Below are positions 1 through 5,005 of a stretch of DNA of 5,005 nt, piece after piece. Both the position numbers and the translations under genes were made by a program. Under the pieces are notes generated by a model, which saw only the letters and a list, made by a program, of their open reading frames with translations, did no database searches and was not told the origin of the DNA. The first letter of the stretch is position 1, and each line of letters opens with the position of its first letter. Source of the DNA: Terriglobus sp. (GTDB lineage Bacteria; Acidobacteriota; Terriglobia; Terriglobales; Acidobacteriaceae); NCBI GenBank assembly GCA_023265355.1, contig JAHFTZ010000221.1, positions 1 through 5,005 on the forward strand. The letters run 5' to 3'.

Positions 1-1171
1 GCAGGGGATGCAGGAAGCAGCGCACACGAAGACGGATGCCCGCGGACACTTCACGCTCGATGTACCCGATGAAGGCATGCACCTCGTGCGCGTCACCCAT
101 GACAAGGCGAACTACTTTCGCCCGGCGCCTCCAGGAACCGAAAGCGTCGAAGTGGAAGTCTTCAACTCGGCACCGAAGGTCAACGGCGTCTCCGTTGAAG
201 CTAACCTCTTCCGCATCCAGACCGACCCGGCCGGAACCGGTTTGAAGGTCGTCGAAAACTTCTTCATAAAAAACGAGTCCAACCCACCGCGTACCCAGTT
301 TTCCGACCGCTCGTTTGAGTTCGAACTGCCGGAGGGAGCTGTCGTCGAAGGATCCGCCGCCCTGAGCCAGGGGAGCATGCCTGTCCAGTCTCCGCCGGTG
401 CCGCTCGCCGAAAAGGGTCATTACGCCTTCATCTTCCCTGTCCGTCCCGGCCAGACGCGCTTCCAGATCTCCTACCATCTGCCCTACACAGGCAGCTTTC
501 ACTTCGCCTCCACACCCACGCTGGCTACGGATACGGTCGTCGTCATCATGGCGAAGAGCATGAAGTTCGACGCGGGTAACACGCCCTTCTCGCCGATCAC
601 CGACGAAGTTAACGCGCAGACGTACGTGGCGCGCAGCCTTCCTGCCGGAGCGCTCGTCGGATTCACGGTTTCGGGTAAAGGCGAGCTCCCCCGACAGACC
701 GATACCAACGGTCAGCCCTCGGCCGACCAGGGTGCAGGCGGCGGACCCGCTGCAGGTGATGCCTCCGGAGCCGCCCCCGCAGCCGCCGGGGCAGCCGACA
801 ACAAGCCAGGCGGCGGTATGGCCGATCCCATCAACACTCCTGACCCCCTCACTAAGTACAAGTGGTGGATCATTGCGGGCATCGCTCTTCTTCTCGCTGT
901 GGGCGCTGGCGTCATGCTGCGCGGCGGACCGGCTGCCTCCACGGAAGCCATTACTGGCACGCCGTCCGCTCCTCTGCCGATGCAGACGGTAGTGGCCACC
1001 GCGACGACGCTGGAGTCCGTTCTGCGCGATGAGCTTTTTTCGCTCGAAACCGACCGTCTCTCCGGTCGTATTCCAGAGGAGGAGTATCTCCGCGCGCACG
1101 CGGCCTTTGACATCGTCCTCCAGAGGGCGATCAGCCGGCGAACGAATCCCCCTGCAGGTTCAAACGTCTAA
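1..1171 (+). CDS. Carboxypeptidase regulatory-like domain protein with one TM helix and a SHOCT-like C-terminal tail (5' partial)
   Basis: The frame is open to the left edge (first whole codon at 2), so the true start probably lies upstream and the Met at 8 is internal. Residues are numbered from that Met. Residues 1-50 look like the end of a CarboxypepD_reg-type beta sandwich (TDARGHFTLDVP, then a VRVTH strand). Residues 55-225 are beta-rich with no catalytic motif I recognise. Residues 230-280 form a Gly/Ala/Pro-rich linker. Residues 285-304 (WWIIAGIALLLAVGAGVML) are a clear transmembrane helix. After a short spacer, residues 335-377 form a charged helical segment (ETDRLSGRIPEEEY) that resembles a SHOCT motif. 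I infer an envelope-anchored protein with its beta domains outside and the tail in the cytoplasm. The molecular role is unknown. Acidobacteria have many such proteins. It is followed 20 nt later by htpX, probably in the same operon. I am confident it is coding, less so of any function. Confidence 0.85.
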   Translation, partial: QGMQEAAHTKTDARGHFTLDVPDEGMHLVRVTHDKANYFRPAPPGTESVEVEVFNSAPKVNGVSVEANLFRIQTDPAGTGLKVVENFFIKNESNPPRTQFSDRSFEFELPEGAVVEGSAALSQGSMPVQSPPVPLAEKGHYAFIFPVRPGQTRFQISYHLPYTGSFHFASTPTLATDTVVVIMAKSMKFDAGNTPFSPITDEVNAQTYVARSLPAGALVGFTVSGKGELPRQTDTNGQPSADQGAGGGPAAGDASGAAPAAAGAADNKPGGGMADPINTPDPLTKYKWWIIAGIALLLAVGAGVMLRGGPAASTEAITGTPSAPLPMQTVVATATTLESVLRDELFSLETDRLSGRIPEEEYLRAHAAFDIVLQRAISRRTNPPAGSNV

Positions 1172-1179
1172 TCTGCAGG
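1151..1179 (+). promoter_or_regulatory. Intercistronic hairpin overlapping the stop codon and the htpX Shine-Dalgarno
   Basis: CCTGCAGGTT (1151-1160) pairs with AATCTGCAGG (1170-1179): nine Watson-Crick pairs and one G-U, with a 9-nt loop (1161-1169). The right arm contains the end of the upstream stop codon (1169-1171) and the AGG of the htpX Shine-Dalgarno (1177-1179). A ribosome finishing the upstream gene would melt this stem and expose the site, so translational coupling is a plausible role. The pairing is seen directly; the function is inferred. Confidence 0.4.
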
Positions 1180-1182
1180 AGA
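1177..1182 (+). promoter_or_regulatory. Ribosome binding site of htpX
   Basis: AGGAGA lies 9 nt before the ATG at 1192, a good Shine-Dalgarno match at normal spacing. It fixes the htpX start. It is the clearest ribosome binding site in the window; the other visible starts have weak or no such motif. Confidence 0.8.
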
Positions 1183-1191
1183 CATCTACGG

Positions 1192-2046
1192 ATGAACACC
1201 TTCAAAAGCACGCTTCTTCTCACGTTGATGACGCTGCTTCTTCTTGGCATCGGGCGCGCCTTTGGCGGCTCCAACGGCATGACCATCGCCCTGCTCGTTG
1301 CAGGCGTCATTAACTTCGTCAGCTACTTCTACTCGGACAAGATCGCCCTGCGGATGTCCAACGCCCAACCCGCGACGCGCGAGCAGCTTCCCCGCGTCTA
1401 CGCGATCGTGGAGCGCCTGACGCAGAAGCAGGGCCTCCCCATGCCGAAGCTCTACACGCTTCCTGACAACTCGGCGAATGCCTTTGCTACCGGTCGTAAC
1501 CCAGAGCACGCTTCGGTCGCGGTCACGCAGGGCATCCTCCAACTGCTCGACGATGAGGAGCTGGAAGGCGTTCTTGCGCACGAACTGAGCCATGTTCGCA
1601 ACCGCGACATCCTCACGGCCTCCATCGCCGCGACGCTCGCTGGTGCCATCACGTGGATTGCGCATATCGGTCGCTGGGGCATGATCTTTGGCGGCTACGG
1701 CGGACGCGACAGCCGCGAGCGCAATGGGGGAGGAATCGGAGCACTGTTTATGCTCATCCTCGCCCCCGTTGCAGCCACCTTGATCCAGCTCTGGGTCTCA
1801 CGCACACGCGAGTACGAAGCCGACGCCAGCGGTGCGCAGATGACTGGGAACCCCTATGCCCTTGCCCGCGCTCTGCAGAAGATCGGCGCCGCGAGCGCAC
1901 GCATTCCGACCTTCGCCAGCGCCACCACGGCCCACATGTTCATCAATGCTCCGCGCATCAGCGGAGCTGACTTCGCTTCCCTCTTTTCGACGCATCCGCC
2001 CATGGCCAAGCGCATCGAACGCCTCATCGGCCGCGACCACATCTAG
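1192..2046 (+). CDS. htpX: HtpX-type M48 membrane zinc metalloprotease
   Basis: This is an integral membrane zinc endopeptidase that cleaves damaged or misfolded membrane proteins, the role known for HtpX in E. coli, where it complements FtsH. At 284 residues it matches the usual family length. Two hydrophobic segments (about 7-25 and 29-46) precede the catalytic part. The zinc motif HELSH is at 130-134 (His130 and His134 as ligands, Glu131 catalytic). The third ligand is expected at Glu207 in SRTREYEAD (203-211), the family's conserved second motif. Two more hydrophobic stretches (about 143-162 and 182-201) flank a Gly/Arg-rich loop. The conserved C-terminal STHPPMAKRIERL block begins at 266. 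All key residues are present, so the enzyme looks active. The start is supported by AGGAGA 9 nt upstream. It sits between two envelope-protein genes with very short gaps, consistent with an operon. No heat-shock promoter is visible directly upstream. Confidence 0.95.
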   Translation: MNTFKSTLLLTLMTLLLLGIGRAFGGSNGMTIALLVAGVINFVSYFYSDKIALRMSNAQPATREQLPRVYAIVERLTQKQGLPMPKLYTLPDNSANAFATGRNPEHASVAVTQGILQLLDDEELEGVLAHELSHVRNRDILTASIAATLAGAITWIAHIGRWGMIFGGYGGRDSRERNGGGIGALFMLILAPVAATLIQLWVSRTREYEADASGAQMTGNPYALARALQKIGAASARIPTFASATTAHMFINAPRISGADFASLFSTHPPMAKRIERLIGRDHI

Positions 2047-2055
2047 AATCTACCT

Positions 2056-2547
2056 ATGCTTACCTTTGCGCGAACGCTCCGCCTCCTCGCCCTCATCCTT
2101 TGGCTCGGCGGAATCCTTTTCTTCGGCGCTGTGCTTGCCCCAACCTCCTTTCAGGTCCTGCCGTCGTCGCAGCTGGCGGGCCTAGTCGTCGGAGCGTCGC
2201 TTCATTCGCTCCACGCCATCGGCCTGTGGTGCGGCGTGGCCATCATCCTGGCGTTGCGGCTTCTGAAACAGCATGCGTATAAGGCCTATGCGCAGATCGG
2301 CTTGGCCGTCGCGATGATGGCGCTTACCTATGCCTCGAATGTTTTTATTCTGATCCCCATGGAGCATGACCGTGCCGCTGCCTCTGGCTACATCACGGCG
2401 TTGATGCCGGACAGCCCGCTTCGCAGGGACTTCGATGCTCGGCACGCCTGGTCTACGCGGGTGGAGGGTGCTGTGCTTCTGGCTGGTCTGGCTCTCACGA
2501 TCCTGGTCGCGGTTGAGCCAGGTCGAAAACGACAAACCCCTTCTTAA
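2056..2547 (+). CDS. DUF4149 domain four-helix membrane protein
   Basis: This is a 163-residue, very hydrophobic protein with four predicted transmembrane segments (about 5-28, 42-70, 79-100 and 136-153) and a short basic C-terminus. The N-terminal pattern (RTLRLLALILWLGGILFFG, then AP..F..LP), a His in helix 2 (HAIG, 53-56) and an Asn in helix 3 (SNVFILIP, 94-101) fit the DUF4149 (TMEM205-like) family, whose function is not established. The start lies 9 nt after the htpX stop. No Shine-Dalgarno is visible in front of it, so translation may depend on ribosomes finishing htpX. The layout suggests co-expression with htpX and an envelope role, but no specific function can be given. The gene ends before a bidirectional terminator-like hairpin. 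Confidence 0.9.
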   Translation: MLTFARTLRLLALILWLGGILFFGAVLAPTSFQVLPSSQLAGLVVGASLHSLHAIGLWCGVAIILALRLLKQHAYKAYAQIGLAVAMMALTYASNVFILIPMEHDRAAASGYITALMPDSPLRRDFDARHAWSTRVEGAVLLAGLALTILVAVEPGRKRQTPS

Positions 2548-2557
2548 CCACTCGAGC

Positions 2558-2581
2558 CATCCTGAGCACGGCGAAGGTTCC
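2558..2581. repeat. Fragment resembling a dispersed intergenic CATCCTGAGC...GAAGG repeat
   Basis: CATCCTGAGCACGGCGAAGG followed by TTCC resembles the short imperfect palindrome (CATCCTGAGC-x-GCGAAGGATC type) that I recall as widely scattered between genes in Acidobacteria and some other phyla, often mis-annotated as small ORFs reading HPERSEGS. Here one frame reads HPEHGEGS. Only one copy is in the window, so its repeat status rests on memory and not on the sequence itself. It lies in the gap between the convergent genes, the usual location for such elements. Confidence 0.45.
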
Positions 2582-2626
2582 ACGAACGTCGGCATCTGTA
2601 AGCCCATTCGGACCTTCCAGCCAGGA

Positions 2627-2659
2627 AAGAGGAGGGCGTCCACAAGGACGCCCCCTCTT
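2627..2659. terminator. Bidirectional terminator-like hairpin between convergent genes
   Basis: The arms 2627-2641 and 2646-2659 form a 14-bp stem (six outer pairs, a single bulged A at 2633, eight inner GC-rich pairs) closed by an ACAA loop. It starts 80 nt after the DUF4149 stop and lies 14 nt beyond the VWFA stop. Read on the minus strand the stem runs into TTTCC, a short U run. On the plus strand there is no U tract after it. It therefore fits best as the terminator of the minus-strand gene and may also stop plus-strand transcription. Confidence 0.7.
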
Positions 2660-2673
2660 CACTTGAACAAAAG

Positions 2674-3828
2674 CTATTCCACGGGCAGACGGGCTTTGTA
2701 GCCATCGCGGGCAATGACGGAGTACTTCAGGACCTTCTGCTTCTCATCCACCATCCGCAAAGGCCGGCCTTCGTTGTCCACCAACTCCACCTTGATCTTG
2801 CGATACGTGCCATCCTGCTTGATGTTCGATGGCCGATAGCTCACCACATATTGGTTCCGGATCGACTGGTTAATCTGTGAGAAGACATCCGGCAAAGCCC
2901 CCTGAAACATGGGGAAGTAAGCCTGCCCTCCGGTCATCTGGGCAAAGGTCTTCATCTGGTTGTCGGCCTGGAGATAATCCATCCGCGTAATGCCGCCCAT
3001 GCGACCGCGCGCATCGGCGAGCTCCCGCACAAGCTGGCCCGTTCCTATCGCAAAGATGGTTACGTTCTGCGCCTGCTTCACCTTCGCCAGAATCTTGTCC
3101 AGGGTCAGCTTGGAGAAGGTATCCCGTCCTGTACCCACCAGGATGATGTACTTTCGCCCATCGATTCTCGTCAGCCGGTCCAGTGTCTCGGAGAGAGCAT
3201 CGAACATGTTCGTATCGCTGAATCCCGGAATGGTGAGCGAGTTCAGCGCCTCCGCCGTCACCCGCTTGTCCTGCGTGAAGTCGGTCAGGATATGCGTCCG
3301 CAGATCATAGGTCACGATGGCGATGTAGTCCTCGGGCTTGAGCGTCCGGAAGAACACGCTCGAGGTATTGCGCATGTCCTGTAGGAAGTACCAGCTGTTC
3401 GCCGCAAACTCAAGCAGCATGACCGCCGTGATGGGTGTTTGCACGGTGCGGACGTCGCCCACCTTTTGTTCCACGCCATCTTCATAGACGCGAAAGTTTC
3501 CGGACTTCAGTCCTGGGACGAACTGGCGTGTCTTTTCCAAGACAACGCTCACGTCCACCGTAACGACCGGGACATCCACGCGGATGGAGTAGTTCTCCAA
3601 CCCAGTGGGGTTCTTGATCTTCTCTTCGGCCGGAGCAGGCGGTGGAGGCTCGTCGGTGTCTTTCTTCTTCTTGACGATTACGGGGCTGTTGTCCTGCACG
3701 GGCCCGCTATCGCCTGCGTCCGGCTCCGCCGGCTTCTGCTGCTGAGCGGTCGCATCTGGAGAGTAAATAAAAAGACTCAATGCTAAAGCAGCGGCCCAGC
3801 CTGCCTTCCACTTCCATAACTTCTTCAT
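2674..3828 (-). CDS. Secreted VWFA-domain protein, acidobacterial TIGR03436-like, with degenerate MIDAS
   Basis: The 384-residue product begins with a Sec signal peptide: basic MKKLWKWK, a hydrophobic core at 11-22, and probable cleavage after ATA (26-28). A low-complexity segment (29-75) follows, with a KKKK run and a PPPP run. Residues 80-130 form a beta lead-in (VPVVTVDVSVV; FRVYEDGVEQKV) typical of acidobacterial VWFA-related proteins. The VWA fold spans about 133-325, ending in a conserved NQYVVSYRPSN strand, and a final IKVEL...RDGYKARLPVE region closes the protein. The usual MIDAS DxSxS is replaced by ExAxN (Glu140, Ala142, Asn144). Thr206 of the second loop is kept, but the third-loop Asp of the TDG motif appears to be Thr233. 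Metal-dependent adhesion may therefore be weakened or lost. The protein contains no cysteine. Its partner and function are unknown. The ATG at 3828 has a modest GAGAGA just upstream. It is convergent with the DUF4149 gene and divergent from the permease gene. Confidence 0.93.
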   Translation of the reverse strand: MKKLWKWKAGWAAALALSLFIYSPDATAQQQKPAEPDAGDSGPVQDNSPVIVKKKKDTDEPPPPAPAEEKIKNPTGLENYSIRVDVPVVTVDVSVVLEKTRQFVPGLKSGNFRVYEDGVEQKVGDVRTVQTPITAVMLLEFAANSWYFLQDMRNTSSVFFRTLKPEDYIAIVTYDLRTHILTDFTQDKRVTAEALNSLTIPGFSDTNMFDALSETLDRLTRIDGRKYIILVGTGRDTFSKLTLDKILAKVKQAQNVTIFAIGTGQLVRELADARGRMGGITRMDYLQADNQMKTFAQMTGGQAYFPMFQGALPDVFSQINQSIRNQYVVSYRPSNIKQDGTYRKIKVELVDNEGRPLRMVDEKQKVLKYSVIARDGYKARLPVE

Positions 3829-3971
3829 AATCTCTCGACTGTACTACCTGGATCGCTCTGGCACGAACGGCGGCAGAGTTCTAATCTGAATAGACGTGAC
3901 GTTTGGCCGAAAGGTTCGCCTTCCGGCGTCTAAGTTTGAAGTCGCATGAAACCATGCGTTGTGAATATCCT
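3829..3971. other. Divergent spacer between the VWFA gene and the LolC/E-type permease gene
   Basis: This 143-bp gap must hold the promoters of both outward-reading genes, but I find no convincing -35/-10 pair on either strand. It contains a UUCG-loop inverted repeat (3906-3927), an ACGT-G-ACGT element (3894-3902), and a small inverted repeat (3943-3958) that overlaps the upstream candidate start of the permease. No RNA gene or additional ORF is supported here. Confidence 0.5.
3906..3927. repeat. Inverted repeat with TTCG loop in the divergent spacer
   Basis: GCCGAAAGG (3906-3914) faces CCTTCCGGC (3919-3927) across a TTCG loop. Eight of nine positions pair, with one A-C mismatch. As RNA on the plus strand it would fold 45 nt before the ATG at 3972. 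It could be a 5'-leader hairpin of the permease mRNA or a protein-binding site. No U run follows on either strand that would support a terminator. Confidence 0.4.
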
Positions 3972-3983
3972 ATGCGTTTTGAA
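3954..3983 (+). repeat. Duplicated 12-mer carrying two in-frame start codons of the permease gene
   Basis: ATGCGTTGTGAA (3954-3965) and ATGCGTTTTGAA (3972-3983) differ at one base and are 18 nt apart, so both ATGs are in the same frame (MRCEYP-MRFELF). The second copy encodes the conserved family N-terminus. The first could be an alternative start or the relic of a small duplication. Confidence 0.6.
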
Positions 3984-5005
3984 CTCTTTATCGCCGCGCG
4001 CTATCTTCGTGCGAAACGTCGCCAGGCGGTGGTCGGCGTCATTACGGCGATCTCCGTCGTCGGCGTCGCGGCGGGCGTGGCCTCGCTGATCGTGGCGCTC
4101 GCCATCACCAACGGGATGCGCCGCGATCTCCAGTCGCGCCTGCTAGGCTCCACGGCCCACGTCGACCTTATGCGCATCGCGGCGGACGGGATTCGGGACT
4201 GGAAGCCCCTCCTCGAACGTATGCGGAAGCTCCCCCACGTCACTGCTGCCGCCCCCGGCCTCTACGGGCAGGTGCTGATCTCTAGCGGCCCACGTTCGGG
4301 CGGTGGACTCATCAAAGGCGTTGTGCCAGCAGACGAACGGACGGTCTCCGATCTTCTGCAATCCGTAAAGGCGGGTTCGGCTGCGGAGCTCGACCAGACC
4401 AGCTCCGCCAGGATGCCCATTATCCTTGGGAGCGATCTCGCCGAGACCATCGGGGCAAAGGTAGGCGATACCGTCCTTGTCACCTCGCCGCAGGGAGAAC
4501 TTACCCCCCTCGGTCTCATCCCGAAGTACCAGCGCTACCGGCTCGCAGGTGTCTTTCACTCCGGTTTTTATCAGTACGACTCCAGCTACGCCTTCCTCCG
4601 CCTCACCGACGCGCAGAAGCTCTTTACAGAGCCCGACCTGATCTCCGTCATCAGCTTCAAAGTGGATGACATGTACCACGCCGACAAAATCGCCAAAGAG
4701 ATTGAAGCCGCTGCCGGTCCGGGCTTCCAGACCACGAACTGGATGGCGCAGAACCGCGAACTCTTTCGAGCTCTGCAACTGGAACAGATCGTTACCTTCA
4801 TCGTCATCGGTCTGATCGTCTGTGTCGCGGCGCTCAATATTCTTATCGCACTCACCATGATGGTGATGGAGAAGACCCGTGACATCGCCGTCCTGATGAG
4901 CTTCGGTGTCCGCGCGGACCAGATCCGCCGCATCTTCCTTGCGCAAGGGTTGCTCATCTCTATCCTCGGTACAGCGCTCGGGCTGGTTGTGGGATATACC
5001 GCCGC
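3972..5005 (+). CDS. lolC: LolC/LolE-family lipoprotein-releasing ABC transporter permease (3' partial)
   Basis: This is the inner-membrane permease of the Lol system, which with the ATPase LolD extracts lipoproteins from the inner membrane and passes them to LolA. The window holds 344 of roughly 410 expected residues. MRFELFIAARYLRAKRRQ is the classic family N-terminus. TM1 spans about 20-46. A MacB-like periplasmic domain spans about 47-270 and contains the KYQRYRLAGVFHSGFYQYDS block. It ends in the family's NWMAQNRELFRALQLEQ signature. TM2 is about 272-297, the LolD-coupling segment MEKTRDIAVLMSFGV is 299-313, and TM3 begins near 322. The last helix is cut off by the window edge. The start at 3972 fits homologues best, although an in-frame ATG at 3954 would add MRCEYP. 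Neither has a strong Shine-Dalgarno. LolC, LolE and single-permease LolF forms cannot be told apart here. A lolD gene would be expected just downstream, outside the window. Confidence 0.92.
   Translation, partial: MRFELFIAARYLRAKRRQAVVGVITAISVVGVAAGVASLIVALAITNGMRRDLQSRLLGSTAHVDLMRIAADGIRDWKPLLERMRKLPHVTAAAPGLYGQVLISSGPRSGGGLIKGVVPADERTVSDLLQSVKAGSAAELDQTSSARMPIILGSDLAETIGAKVGDTVLVTSPQGELTPLGLIPKYQRYRLAGVFHSGFYQYDSSYAFLRLTDAQKLFTEPDLISVISFKVDDMYHADKIAKEIEAAAGPGFQTTNWMAQNRELFRALQLEQIVTFIVIGLIVCVAALNILIALTMMVMEKTRDIAVLMSFGVRADQIRRIFLAQGLLISILGTALGLVVGYTA

Noticed and set aside
773..792. GCCCC...GGGGC inverted repeat in the Gly/Ala/Pro-rich linker of the first gene
   Set aside because: It is only 5 bp with a 10-nt loop inside low-complexity GC-rich coding sequence, so it is expected by chance.
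1186..1665. Minus-strand open frame (159 codons) opposite htpX
   Set aside because: It is a codon-bias shadow of htpX; the product is rich in Arg, Asp and Glu with no family resemblance.
2182..2643. Minus-strand open frame opposite the DUF4149 gene
   Set aside because: The plus-strand frame gives a coherent four-helix membrane protein; the antisense product has no hydrophobic pattern or motif.
2435..2701. Plus-strand frame reading HPEHGEGS across the convergent gap
   Set aside because: It overlaps the DUF4149 end, the hairpin and the VWFA end. The motif is explained by the repeat-like DNA, a known source of false ORFs.
3829..3971. Possible sigma-70 promoters (for example TTGGCC near 3903 with TCTAAG near 3929)
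   Set aside because: Spacing is about 20 nt and the hexamers match consensus poorly; no pair on either strand is convincing.
4143..4946. Long minus-strand open frame (267 codons) opposite the permease gene
   Set aside because: It is antisense to a clearly conserved LolC/E-type protein, its translation has no recognisable domain and is highly charged, and such frames are common opposite GC-rich genes.
1..5005. CRISPR array, tRNA, rRNA, insertion sequence, prophage or defence genes
   Set aside because: There are no regularly spaced repeats, cloverleaf sequences, transposase motifs or terminal inverted repeats. All long coding regions belong to ordinary envelope-related families.

Overview
The window looks like chromosomal DNA of an acidobacterium, most likely class Terriglobia (Granulicella, Terriglobus or Edaphobacter-like). 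This rests on three things: the moderately GC-rich composition, a secreted VWFA-domain protein of the type abundant in Acidobacteria, and an intergenic fragment resembling a dispersed repeat of such genomes. Taxonomy is inferred from family recognition, not from a search. There are five protein-coding genes, two of them cut by the window edges. I see no rRNA, tRNA, CRISPR array, transposase, integrase or origin.

Layout: positions 1-2547 carry a tight plus-strand cluster. First comes the 3' part of a gene for a surface or periplasmic protein with a carboxypeptidase-regulatory-like beta domain, one membrane helix and a SHOCT-like cytoplasmic tail. It is followed 20 nt later by htpX, a membrane zinc metalloprotease of family M48, and 9 nt after that by a four-helix DUF4149 membrane protein. 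The spacings suggest one transcript. A hairpin at the first junction can cover the htpX ribosome binding site. The cluster ends at a short gap (2548-2673) holding a repeat-like fragment and a strong hairpin. That hairpin probably terminates both the cluster and the convergent gene on the other side.

Positions 2674-3828 on the minus strand encode an exported, cysteine-free VWFA protein of the acidobacterial TIGR03436 type, with a degenerate metal-binding (MIDAS) site. It is divergent from a plus-strand LolC/LolE-type lipoprotein-releasing ABC permease that starts at 3972 (or 3954) and runs off the right edge. The 143-bp divergent spacer holds two small inverted repeats and a duplicated 12-mer at the permease start.

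The common theme is the cell envelope: membrane protein quality control (HtpX), lipoprotein export (LolC/E-type), and surface or periplasmic proteins of unknown task. Nothing here clearly forms a new defence or biosynthetic system. The most useful leads are the SD-covering hairpin before htpX, the altered MIDAS residues of the VWFA protein, and the SHOCT-like tail on the first protein.
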